Source: Bacteroidota bacterium (GTDB taxonomy: Bacteria; Bacteroidota; Bacteroidia; Cytophagales; Cytophagaceae). From it: a stretch of 64,000 nt of DNA. Each line of letters begins with the position of its first letter. Positions within the stretch are counted from its first letter, which is position 1. Both the position numbers and the translations under genes were made by a program. Below, piece by piece: positions 33,920 to 42,731 of this stretch. Under the pieces are notes generated by a model that saw only the letters and a program-made list of their open reading frames with translations, was not told where the DNA came from and did no database searches. The DNA is taken from positions 20,472-84,471 of the forward strand of contig JAEWAY010000008.1 of assembly GCA_023391415.1 (NCBI GenBank), given 5' to 3'.

Positions 33920-35245
33920 TTAATATACGTGATGATGAACACTCTCTTCCAACATAGGATCATTCTTCGAAATAAGTCCCAACTTCGAAAGCGACGCGAG
34001 GGTAAAGAACAGGAACAAGCCCGCGTAAATCAGCAACATTCCAAGTTCTACGAAGAAGAACCAGAAATCGAATCCACCATCATTTCCTAAAAGAGCAGGA
34101 GTAATCATCAGATAGAAGTCGGACCAGTGTCCGATTATGATACAAAACGCGATTACTTTTATAATCATCACCTGACGCTTCGCGTCTCTCGTCATCAATA
34201 TAAGGAAAGGAATCAGAAAGTTGATCACAAGGTTAAAGAAGAAAATAGGTGAATAAGCGTCGTTGTCAAGACGTTCTACAAAGTAGACAGCTTCCTCGGG
34301 AATATTCGCGTAATAGATCAAAAGGAACTGGCTAAACCATATATATGTCCAGAAAATACTGAAAGCGAAGAGGTATTTACCCAAGTCATGAATGTGATTG
34401 TCGTTTACGCCCACAAGCAAACCCGCTTCTTTCAGATAAAGGACAATCAGTGTCAATACGGCAAGGCCAGTAATGAACCAGCTCGCGAATACATACCAGC
34501 CAAACATGGTACTGAAGAAGTGCGTATCGATCGACATTACCCAATCCCAAGCCGCTGTTGAAGAAGTAATACCAAATATTACAAGAAAACCGCCTGATAA
34601 AACAACGCTTCTGTCATACCATTTGATATCGCCGGTAATATCTTCTTGCCTCGCGTACTTTCGTAAAAAAAACCAGCACAGGTACCAGGAAACAAAATAC
34701 AGAATGGTTCTGATAATAAAGAACGGATAGTTTAGATAGCCTTCCTTTCCAGCTATGATCGGATCATAGGCAGGCGAAGATTTATCATAAAGATATTCAT
34801 GTGTCCAATGAAAAAGATCATGGCTGAACAAGAAAAACGATATGATCAAGAGAACACCGACAACGGGAATAAAGCTTCCCATAGCCAAGGGAATACGGCG
34901 TATAAGAACACCCCATCCAGCCCACGCGACATAATTAAAAGCTACGAAAAAGACTCCGATAATGGAAATACCTGTAAAGAACACGTTGTTATGCCAGATA
35001 TTTTTGATTAGTCTTTTTAGCCATACAGGCTTGGCGTGGTCATCGCCATGTCCATGATCAGCGTGTGCATGATCAGCGTGCACGGCATGTTCCGTAGCAT
35101 GCCCTTCCGACGCGTGATGATGATCATGACCTCCGAATTTTGCTACAAAAAATAATCCTATGATCAAAAGGAGGACTCCTACTCCTATTGTAGTGAATAC
35201 ACTCTTCTTGGCGGAGGCGGTAAATATAAATTTTTCTTCAACCAT
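33920..35245 (-). CDS. actF: Alternative complex III subunit ActF
   Basis: 441 residues, about ten transmembrane helices, the second NrfD-type (ActF) membrane subunit of alternative complex III, which oxidises menaquinol and passes electrons to the oxidase. Typical blocks: FVAFNYVAWAGWGVLIRRIP, LFHWTHEYLYDKSSPAYDPI, SSTAAWDWVMSIDTHFFSTM and IYYANIPEEAVYFVERLDN. Unusual: residues 40-70, right after the first helix, contain 12 histidines among Asp, Ala and Gly. The chain ends in HHHVY. Gap to the oxidase subunit II gene is 38 bases. Confidence 0.93.
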   Translation of the reverse strand: MVEEKFIFTASAKKSVFTTIGVGVLLLIIGLFFVAKFGGHDHHHASEGHATEHAVHADHAHADHGHGDDHAKPVWLKRLIKNIWHNNVFFTGISIIGVFFVAFNYVAWAGWGVLIRRIPLAMGSFIPVVGVLLIISFFLFSHDLFHWTHEYLYDKSSPAYDPIIAGKEGYLNYPFFIIRTILYFVSWYLCWFFLRKYARQEDITGDIKWYDRSVVLSGGFLVIFGITSSTAAWDWVMSIDTHFFSTMFGWYVFASWFITGLAVLTLIVLYLKEAGLLVGVNDNHIHDLGKYLFAFSIFWTYIWFSQFLLIYYANIPEEAVYFVERLDNDAYSPIFFFNLVINFLIPFLILMTRDAKRQVMIIKVIAFCIIIGHWSDFYLMITPALLGNDGGFDFWFFFVELGMLLIYAGLFLFFTLASLSKLGLISKNDPMLEESVHHHVY

Positions 35246-35268
35246 TGCTTTTAAAATAAAATATTTTC

Positions 35269-35934
35269 TTATTCCTGATCTGACTTCTGAAGAACTTCTC
35301 TAACGTAATGTACGATTTTCCAACGATCTTCCTGTTCGATCTGAGATCCATGGGCTGCCATTAGCCGGATTCCATGCGTAATTACATGGAAAATATGCCC
35401 CTCAGTCAAGCGTTTGTTGGCGTCGCTGGTCAAGTTGGCGACTCCAAGATATACGTTCGCCACATTTCCGTCTCCAAGTCCCGACTCTCCATGACAATGG
35501 GCGCAAAAGCGCTTATACAGTATCTCTCCTTCAGCAAGGACCTGATCGTTAAGGACTATAGGGTTCTTCACATCATTGGCAAGCTCTACCGAATCTTTAG
35601 GAATCAGGTAAGGCGTATGCCCTCTTTTAATCGAATTGACAGCGGGCTCTCTCATAGTCATGGGAGTATAGCTGTTTTCAGGATAGCGATTATAAGGATT
35701 GGAGCTATAATATTCTCCATACTTGTTATTAGGATCGGAACTGACAAACGAACCAGCGTTTTCATCCATAATCTGACTTAAAGGCTCGTAGGCTTCCGAA
35801 TGGTACATATTAGGAGCGTACTCGACACGAGGTTTCTCATGCTCACGTATCCAGGAAAAATCCTGATTACATGAAGAAAACATAAACAGACCTGCACAAA
35901 AAAATCCTAATCTTTGAATAGATTTCATTTTCAT
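35269..35934 (-). CDS. actE: ActE: monoheme cytochrome c lipoprotein of alternative complex III
   Basis: 221 residues. The signal sequence ends with a lipobox, FMFSSCNQ, so the mature protein should be acylated on Cys22. A single class I cytochrome c domain is present, with CAHCH near residue 143 (YKRFCAHCHGESGLGDG) and an axial methionine candidate in HGIRLMAAHGSQIE. In known ACIII complexes ActE is the mobile heme subunit that passes electrons to the oxidase. Gene order and length agree with actE of Bacteroidota. Confidence 0.92.
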   Translation of the reverse strand: MKMKSIQRLGFFCAGLFMFSSCNQDFSWIREHEKPRVEYAPNMYHSEAYEPLSQIMDENAGSFVSSDPNNKYGEYYSSNPYNRYPENSYTPMTMREPAVNSIKRGHTPYLIPKDSVELANDVKNPIVLNDQVLAEGEILYKRFCAHCHGESGLGDGNVANVYLGVANLTSDANKRLTEGHIFHVITHGIRLMAAHGSQIEQEDRWKIVHYVREVLQKSDQE

Positions 35935-35945
35935 TTCAATAGCCT

Positions 35946-36473
35946 TTAGTCAACTTTTTGGGTATTAATTTCGATCGCGCCCGTTTCCTGAAGCAATTTT
36001 GTAATCGCCTCACTATTTTCTTTATTGGAATCAAGGTCAATTGCCATGACAAACTTGTCGTCCGTGCTTCTTTTATCAAACATATACGGAACCTTATAGG
36101 GCTTCAGATCAGACACGATAAAGAATGTAAAACACATACCCAAGGCGGCCAATAATATGGTAATCTCAAACGTGACCGGCACAAAGGATGGGATCGGAAT
36201 ATAAGGCTTTCCTCCGATATCCATCGGCCAGTCGAAACCAAGCATTCCAATTTGCATGGTAAGCGCGAGGATAGTTCCCGCCATACCGAATAGAAAAGCG
36301 GCGATAGGAAGATTTGAAGGTTTGTAACCCAGTGCCGTATCCAATCCATGGACGGGAAAAGGTGTATATACTTCAAATATTTTAATTCCAGTATTCCGCA
36401 ATTTTGCTATGGAATCCATCAAGACGTCCTCGTCATCAAATATTCCAACAAGAAAGTTTTTTCCAGTAGCCAT
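35946..36473 (-). CDS. actD: Alternative complex III subunit ActD (DUF3341)
   Basis: 175 residues with two transmembrane helices in the middle (NLPIAAFLFGMAGTILALTM and PVTFEITILLAALGMCFTFF). The family hallmark VLMDSIAKLRNTGIKIFEVYTPFPVHGLD is at the N-terminus, and a small ferredoxin-like domain precedes the helices. The C-terminal part (SEAITKLLQETGAIEI) is also conserved. Small membrane subunit without cofactors; it packs against ActC and ActF. Immediately follows actC (3-base gap). Confidence 0.93.
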   Translation of the reverse strand: MATGKNFLVGIFDDEDVLMDSIAKLRNTGIKIFEVYTPFPVHGLDTALGYKPSNLPIAAFLFGMAGTILALTMQIGMLGFDWPMDIGGKPYIPIPSFVPVTFEITILLAALGMCFTFFIVSDLKPYKVPYMFDKRSTDDKFVMAIDLDSNKENSEAITKLLQETGAIEINTQKVD

Positions 36474-36476
36474 ATA

Positions 36477-37850
36477 TTAATGTTTGTTAGTTCTAGGTTT
36501 TTCAGAAGAAGATTTTAAAATAGACTTTACCTCCGCCATATTTATTACCGGAAAATATTTGGTAAACAGGAAGAACAAGGTGAAGAAAAGTCCGAAAGAG
36601 AATACATAGACGCCTACGTCGTATAATGTCGGCTTGAAGTAGGCCCAGCTCGAAGGCAGGTAGTCTCTATGAAGCGATGTAACAATGATAACAAAACGCT
36701 CAAACCACATTCCGATATTTACAATCACGGACAGGATGAATGTTAAGACTATACTTCTACGAACACTTCTAAACCAGAAAAGCTGCGGAGAAATAACATT
36801 ACAAGTCATCATAGCCCAATAGGCCCACCAATACTCGCCCGTCGCCCTGTTGATAAAAGCGTAGGCTTCGTATTCCACTCCGGAATACCACGCGATGAAA
36901 AACTCTGTAAGATAAGCGATCCCCACAATGGAACCTGTAAGAACAATCACTTTGTTCATAGACTCAATGTGGTTGATGGTAATGTAGTCCTCCAGACGGA
37001 ACACGACGCGCGTGATAAGCATAAGTGTAAGTACCATCGCGAAACCGGAGAAGATCGCCCCCGCGACGAAATAAGGCGGGAATATGGTCGTATGCCATCC
37101 GGGAATAACGGAAGTAGCGAAGTCCATAGATACAATAGTGTGTACAGAAAGTACAAGTGGAGTCGATACCCCGGCGAGAACCAAGGTGACCGCCTCGTAT
37201 CTTGACCAGGTCTTGGCGGCTCCATCCCATCCGAAACTCAACACTCCGTATATGATCTTTCTGACTTTGGTAGTCGCTCTATCCCTTACAGTAGCGAAAT
37301 CCGGAATCAGACCAATATACCAGAAAACAAGTGAAACGGTAAAATAGGTACTGATGGCGAACACGTCCCAAAGCAATGGAGAGTTAAAGTTAACCCACAG
37401 CGATCCAAAGGTATTTGGCAAAGGCAGAGGCCAGAATCCGACCCATGGTCTTCCCATGTGCAGAATCGGGAATTGCGCCGCGCAGATTACCGCGAAGATC
37501 GTCATCGCCTCGGCGGCGCGGTTAATGGAGGTTCTCCACTTTTGACGAAAAAGTAAAAGAATGGCGGAAATCAAGGTTCCAGCGTGACCAATACCAACCC
37601 ACCAGACGAAGTTTGTAATATCCCAGGCCCAGCCGATTGTCTTATTCAGCCCCCACATACCAATACCATCCCAAAGCAAACGGCCAACGCAGTAAACGCC
37701 AAAGCCCAAGGTAATCAACGCTATGACAAGGGCCACAACCCATGACTTAGATGGTACGGACTCTACCGGTCTGCATACGTCGTTTGTAATATCATGATAA
37801 TTCTTACTGCCGGTAACTAATGGCGGCCTTACGGGTGAAGTAACTTGCAT
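36477..37850 (-). CDS. actC: Alternative complex III subunit ActC (NrfD-like)
   Basis: 457 residues with ten transmembrane helices, NrfD/PsrC family. Provides the main quinol-binding site on the periplasmic side, next to the [3Fe-4S] cluster of ActB. Conserved elements: WDITNFVWWVGIGHAGTLIS, MHGRPWVGFWPLPLPN-type HMGRPWVGFWPLPLPNTFG, VHTIVSMDFATSVIPGWHTT, and WFERFVIIVTSLHRDYLPSS. Begins 8 bases after actB. Confidence 0.95.
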   Translation of the reverse strand: MQVTSPVRPPLVTGSKNYHDITNDVCRPVESVPSKSWVVALVIALITLGFGVYCVGRLLWDGIGMWGLNKTIGWAWDITNFVWWVGIGHAGTLISAILLLFRQKWRTSINRAAEAMTIFAVICAAQFPILHMGRPWVGFWPLPLPNTFGSLWVNFNSPLLWDVFAISTYFTVSLVFWYIGLIPDFATVRDRATTKVRKIIYGVLSFGWDGAAKTWSRYEAVTLVLAGVSTPLVLSVHTIVSMDFATSVIPGWHTTIFPPYFVAGAIFSGFAMVLTLMLITRVVFRLEDYITINHIESMNKVIVLTGSIVGIAYLTEFFIAWYSGVEYEAYAFINRATGEYWWAYWAMMTCNVISPQLFWFRSVRRSIVLTFILSVIVNIGMWFERFVIIVTSLHRDYLPSSWAYFKPTLYDVGVYVFSFGLFFTLFFLFTKYFPVINMAEVKSILKSSSEKPRTNKH

Positions 37851-37858
37851 ACCTTGTA

Positions 37859-40800
37859 TTAAGCTTTTTTGTTTCTGATTTTAGTTAAGTAATACACGTT
37901 AGGTCTAGTGTTGATCTCTTCGAGAACAGTATAGGCCCTTTTAGAATTTTCAACAGTCAATTGTTTATAGACTTCTGAATTTCTATCGTTGATATCTCCA
38001 AAAGTGATCGCGTTGGTCGGGCAAGCCGACGCGCAAGCGGTAACAACTTCTCCGTCTTTCACTGGACGTTTCTCTTTCTTAGCCTGCAACTTGCCTTCCT
38101 GAATTCTTTGTACGCAGAAGGAGCATTTTTCCATAACCCCTCTTGACCGTACGGTAACATCCGGATTAAGCACCATTCTTCCCAACATTGTACTCATCGA
38201 AGTATTGACATCGAATTGCTCATTGTCAAAATACTTGAACCAGTTGAATCTCCTTACTTTATATGGACAGTTGTTCGCGCAATATCTTGTACCGACACAA
38301 CGGTTATAAGTCATTTGATTCAAGCCTTCACTGCTATGCGTAGTAGCCGCGACCGGACAAACCGTTTCACAAGGAGCGTGATTACAATGCTGACACATCA
38401 TCGGCTGGAATACAACCTCCGGATTTTCCTCAGGATCTTCCATCAGAGCGTACATATCAAGTAGCCCAACACCTTCCTGCTCCGCCTTCTCTTTCGTCAT
38501 CTCACTGGAATAATAGCGGTCAATCCGCATCCAGTGCATTTCTCTCCTATTGATTACTTCATCCCTTCCAACTACCGGTACGTTGTTTTCCGCGTTACAT
38601 CCCACGATACACGCGTTGCATCCGATACAGGAGTTGAGATCCACCATCATTGTCCACAAATGGTTGGGCTTATCATGCTGATACCACAAATCTGTTCCTT
38701 CCGCTCCTGGCGCTACAGGCCCTTTGGATGTATGGACAGTTGGATTATATGGTCTGATCCAGTTGTCTTGCTGGAATTCGCCCAACAAAGACTCTTTTAC
38801 AACAGACTGGCGATCCATAAGGGTATTATGGGTCTGTGTCGTAGCGATCGTAGTAAAACCTTCCGTTGGCGTTAACGAAACATTGCCGACGCCATACGCG
38901 AGCAGACCGGAAACGGAGCCTACAAATGGATATACATTCACACCAATAGTCTTGCCCGCCGGCCCGGCGTTCTTTCTTCCATAACCCAGAGCGATACCGA
39001 TAGTACCCCTCGCCTGGCCAGGCTGCACGACAACTGGCAAAGAAACAGAAGCTTTCCCCAAATTGACAGTGACTATTTGTCCGGATTTTAGCTTGAGCTC
39101 ATTGGCCATCGCGTAAGGCACAGTTACATAGTTGTCCCACGTCGCTTTCGTGATCGGATCAGGCAGCTCCTGCAGCCATGGATTGGCTGACATAGAACCG
39201 TCTCCTATAGCGACAGTCTCATAGACCGCCAACTGTAAACCTTTGTTGAGTTCGTTCGATCTTTGAGCGATATGCGAAGCGATCGAACCGATTGAGGATG
39301 TAAAGGAAGAATTTGTTTCCGAGGCGCCGGAAGACTTAGGCTCATATACGCCATCGTGAATAATATCTTCGAAGGACTTGCCAGCGGAAAGGATGTTGGC
39401 TTTCCAGTTGGCTCTTATAAATTCATAATATTCCGTATTATTTCCAGCCCAGATCAGAAGACTCTCCTGAGCCGCTCTGGTACCGCGGAATATCGGGGCG
39501 ATGGTCGGTTGGACCATGCTATAATATCCCTGATAGGGCTCCACGTCGTTCCAAGACTCCAGATAGTGGTATCCGGGACACTGATAGTTACAAAGTTCCG
39601 CTGTTTCATCCACCTTCTCCGCGAAAGACACGCGCACGGGAACAGATTTCAGACTTTCCACCAGTTCTTGTCCATCCGGAAGATCGTAAGCAGGATTGGC
39701 GTCCATAAAAATAACGGCTCCCAAAGAACCATTTTTTACATCTTTTATAAACTCGGCGATCGCCGTGTCGTCTCCCGTTTTTAGATTACACGCCTTGTTG
39801 ACATTGATCGTAGAACCATAATTGCCAAGCGCCTGGTTGATCTCATTCACCAACAACTGGATGTAAAGATCATTACTGCCACTTATTACAAGGGACTTCC
39901 CTTTCGCGTTCTTAAGATCGTCAGCCGCGAGCTTCAATTTGTTCGACTCCTTAATTTCCGGTACGGAAAGTTTATTTCCGGTTATCAAGGTGTAAAGCGC
40001 CGCTAGATACAATCCTTCATCAGAAAGTTTTATCGGCTCTCTGTAATCAGCGTTCGCCCCGGTCATCGAAAGGTTCGCCTCAAACTGATAGTGGCGGCTC
40101 ATTTCCTTACGATTGTCTCCCACTTTTCTACCTACACTATATCCTTTGGCAAACTCGATCGGAGATATCCAGCTTCCCAGGAAGTCGCAATTGAAACCGA
40201 CAATGACATCCGCTTTACTAAAATCATAGGAAGGGATAACCGCTTTACCGAACGCGATCTGGTTTGCCTGACGCGACGCGTAAACGGAAATCGGATCATA
40301 CATGATATGCCTGGTCGACGGATAGGCGGCCTTAAACTCTTCTATCACCCTTAATGTAGAAGGACTGTATATGGATTTGGTAACAATCCTGATACCTTTT
40401 TTATCAGCGTCTTTCAGGGCCTGAATGATTTCCTTATCAACTGAAGCATACTCTTTATTACTTTCTTTTACCTTTACCTGAGTACCGTTGATAACAAAAT
40501 TTTTAAGCCGGGTTTCATCATACAAACTTAATACGGAAGCCTGCGCTCTGGAACTGGTTCCACCTTTTGTAATACTGGAAAGAGCGTTTCCTTCAATCTT
40601 GATCGGACGACCTTCCCGTGTTTTTACAAGTACACTACAGTAATCACTTCCATTTACATATGAACTGGCGTACCAGTTAGCGATACCTGGCTCGATTTCC
40701 TCGGGCTTGTTCAGATAAGGAATCGCTTTTTTAACAGGAGCTTCGCAGGCAGCCAAAGAAACCGCCGCCATACCAAAACCCAATAGTTTCAGAAAATCCC

Positions 40801-40954
40801 TTCTACCCGTCTCTTCTCCCCCTTCCGACTTGTTTGGATGAGCTTCTTTTACCGGTAAATATTCGGGAAACTCATTATAGGCATGCTTTAGAAATTCAGG
40901 ATCGTTGTTTAACTCCTCAATACCTTTCCAGTATTTCTTTGTATTGTCTTTCAT
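37859..40954 (-). CDS. actB: Alternative complex III iron-sulfur subunit ActB
   Basis: 1031 residues, a fusion of a molybdopterin-oxidoreductase-like domain (which in ACIII carries no molybdenum) and a C-terminal ferredoxin-like domain. A twin-arginine motif, GRRDFLKLLGFG, is near residue 51, so the protein should be exported folded. Fe-S ligands: CIGCNACIVGCNAENN, CQHCNHAPCETVCPV, CVGTRYCANNCPYKV, and CSFCVQRI with CASACPTNAI. They would bind three [4Fe-4S] and one [3Fe-4S] cluster as in other ActB proteins. It receives electrons from quinol at ActC and passes them to ActA. Confidence 0.96.
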   Translation of the reverse strand: MKDNTKKYWKGIEELNNDPEFLKHAYNEFPEYLPVKEAHPNKSEGGEETGRRDFLKLLGFGMAAVSLAACEAPVKKAIPYLNKPEEIEPGIANWYASSYVNGSDYCSVLVKTREGRPIKIEGNALSSITKGGTSSRAQASVLSLYDETRLKNFVINGTQVKVKESNKEYASVDKEIIQALKDADKKGIRIVTKSIYSPSTLRVIEEFKAAYPSTRHIMYDPISVYASRQANQIAFGKAVIPSYDFSKADVIVGFNCDFLGSWISPIEFAKGYSVGRKVGDNRKEMSRHYQFEANLSMTGANADYREPIKLSDEGLYLAALYTLITGNKLSVPEIKESNKLKLAADDLKNAKGKSLVISGSNDLYIQLLVNEINQALGNYGSTINVNKACNLKTGDDTAIAEFIKDVKNGSLGAVIFMDANPAYDLPDGQELVESLKSVPVRVSFAEKVDETAELCNYQCPGYHYLESWNDVEPYQGYYSMVQPTIAPIFRGTRAAQESLLIWAGNNTEYYEFIRANWKANILSAGKSFEDIIHDGVYEPKSSGASETNSSFTSSIGSIASHIAQRSNELNKGLQLAVYETVAIGDGSMSANPWLQELPDPITKATWDNYVTVPYAMANELKLKSGQIVTVNLGKASVSLPVVVQPGQARGTIGIALGYGRKNAGPAGKTIGVNVYPFVGSVSGLLAYGVGNVSLTPTEGFTTIATTQTHNTLMDRQSVVKESLLGEFQQDNWIRPYNPTVHTSKGPVAPGAEGTDLWYQHDKPNHLWTMMVDLNSCIGCNACIVGCNAENNVPVVGRDEVINRREMHWMRIDRYYSSEMTKEKAEQEGVGLLDMYALMEDPEENPEVVFQPMMCQHCNHAPCETVCPVAATTHSSEGLNQMTYNRCVGTRYCANNCPYKVRRFNWFKYFDNEQFDVNTSMSTMLGRMVLNPDVTVRSRGVMEKCSFCVQRIQEGKLQAKKEKRPVKDGEVVTACASACPTNAITFGDINDRNSEVYKQLTVENSKRAYTVLEEINTRPNVYYLTKIRNKKA

Positions 40955-40989
40955 ATTAGATATATGTATCAGGCCCAGATTTTCTTAAA

Positions 40990-42255
40990 TTAATAGTGAC
41001 ATTTTGAACACTCCAGTCCACCAATTTCGGCAACAGTCATATTCTGACCATTGTGAATCGCGAACAACTTGTCATAGTATTCATTATCTTTACCATTGAC
41101 CGCCGTCTCTCTATGGCAGTTTATACACCAGCCCATCGTTAGCGGAGAGTATTGCTTAACCACTTCCATTTCTCCGATCGGACCATGACAGGTTTCACAC
41201 TGAACGTTGCCTACTACAGTATGCTGAGAGTGATTGAAGTAAGCGAGATCAGGCAGGTTATGGACCCTTACCCATTTGATAGGCGTATTGCTTTCCCAGG
41301 CGGCGACCACCTGCTTGATGGCTTCCTCTCCGAATCTTGGTCCTTTCTTAACGCTGTTATGACAGTTCATACAGATATTGACGGAAGGAATACCCGCTTG
41401 CTTACCTTTGTACGCCCCGGTATGGCAATAGCCACAATCAATATTATACTCTCCAACGTGTTGCTTATGCGAGAATGGAATCGGCTGTTTTGGCGCGTAG
41501 TTTTGCTCTACACCAATCGATAAAAGTCCAACCCAGCAACTTCTGACACCTACAGCGAGAAAAATAAGGATCACCACCGTTATAAAGCCTCTGCTTTTAA
41601 GTACGGCCGATATGTCAAATTTTTGATTAACCAGATATTTCGCCCCTTCATCCAACGCGTCCTCCTTGTCTTTCAGATATCTTCTGATCACTGACAGGAA
41701 CACGACAAGCATCAGAAGAACCAATACAAGTACGACAATGATCAGAGACAAAATAACGGTCGAATATTCTCCACCGCCCGCCTGCGCTCCGGCCTCTCCC
41801 GTCGAAGCTCCTCCTTCCTTAGGAGCATCGGCGGCGTCTTCAGCCGTCTCTACATAAGCGATGATATTTTTTATATCCTCCTCCTCTAAAAAAGAAAATG
41901 GAGGCATTTCAGCTTTGTTGTATTTATCGTACAACGCGACCGCGTATGGATCTCCGCTTTTGATGACCTTTTGCGAATTGTGGATAAAGTCGACAATCCA
42001 GGGCATCTTTCTTCTTTTGGTAATCCCCTTCAAGGCGGGCCCTACCTTGTCTTTGTTGGCTGTATGACACTGAAAGCAGTTTTGTTTAAAGAGAGTCTCT
42101 CCCAGAGCGGGATCCCCGTCAACTTCGGCTTTCTTATCATCCTGCGCGAATAATACTGTACTTGAAATGAATAGGAGTAAAAGAGCAAGCGACCAGCGCT
42201 TTACAGTTATGTTCAGAAACATGTTGAAGTTTGTTTTTTCCTTATTCAGGCTCAT
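40990..42255 (-). CDS. actA: Alternative complex III multiheme cytochrome ActA
   Basis: 421 residues. The ATG at 42255 and an in-frame ATG at 42222 are both possible; the signal peptide (LALLLLFISSTVLFAQ) fits either. Six CxxCH heme motifs are visible: CFQCH in an N-terminal class I cytochrome domain, then CGYCH, CMNCH, CETCH, CINCH and CSKCH in a C-terminal pentaheme domain. A transmembrane helix (ILSLIIVVLVLVLLMLVVFL) separates the two parts and a second (GFITVVILIFLAVGVRSCWV) precedes the pentaheme domain. ActA relays electrons from ActB to ActE or the oxidase. First gene of the operon. Confidence 0.95.
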   Translation of the reverse strand: MSLNKEKTNFNMFLNITVKRWSLALLLLFISSTVLFAQDDKKAEVDGDPALGETLFKQNCFQCHTANKDKVGPALKGITKRRKMPWIVDFIHNSQKVIKSGDPYAVALYDKYNKAEMPPFSFLEEEDIKNIIAYVETAEDAADAPKEGGASTGEAGAQAGGGEYSTVILSLIIVVLVLVLLMLVVFLSVIRRYLKDKEDALDEGAKYLVNQKFDISAVLKSRGFITVVILIFLAVGVRSCWVGLLSIGVEQNYAPKQPIPFSHKQHVGEYNIDCGYCHTGAYKGKQAGIPSVNICMNCHNSVKKGPRFGEEAIKQVVAAWESNTPIKWVRVHNLPDLAYFNHSQHTVVGNVQCETCHGPIGEMEVVKQYSPLTMGWCINCHRETAVNGKDNEYYDKLFAIHNGQNMTVAEIGGLECSKCHY

Positions 42256-42272
42256 GATTTTTAAAAGTCTCG

Positions 42273-42303
42273 CAAATCTAATACGCTATCGGAATTATTC
42301 AAA
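42273..42303 (-). promoter_or_regulatory. Promoter of the act/oxidase operon
   Basis: On the minus strand TTTG (42300-42303), a 19-base spacer, then TAGATTTG (42273-42280). This is an exact Bacteroidota -33/-7 pair. Transcription would begin near 42267, only about 12 bases before the upstream actA ATG. It is the only strong promoter I see for the 16.7-kb respiratory cluster. Confidence 0.75.
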
Positions 42304-42731
42304 TATGTTTTTGCATAGATTTTTTCATTATCGCCTGTAAAGCTACCAAAAATACATTAACAAGCTATTTTTAAATGTATTAATAAGTCCACGCGTTTAA
42401 TTTAGAATGGTTTTAAATTATCAGACACAAATACATAAATTGTATTTTTCCGATATATAAAGTCTGAATTCCAGTTTAATTTTGTAAAAATTACATAAAT
42501 CCTATAGATAGTCTTCAAAAGTTTTTTTTTACTATTGGAGAAAAATAACCGACTTATAGCGCTTTATTTCCGCTAATACTCTTTTTTATGAAAAAATATT
42601 ACATTCGCGTTTTTCTTTGTTAGTAAATAATCCTTCGAACTGGTATCATCAATAAAATTCTGGCGATTCCATCGCGAATCAGGTTATTTTTTTAACTTGA
42701 AAATTATAAATCAAATCCATACTCTTACCGT
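42304..42731. other. AT-rich intergenic region between actA and the symporter gene
   Basis: 428 bases between the act promoter and the divergent sodium:solute symporter gene. No reading frame, RNA gene or convincing hairpin was seen. It contains several T- or A-runs and must hold the symporter promoter, but no exact TAnnTTTG with a proper -33 was found on the plus strand. Operators for oxygen or redox control of both genes could lie here. Confidence 0.55.
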
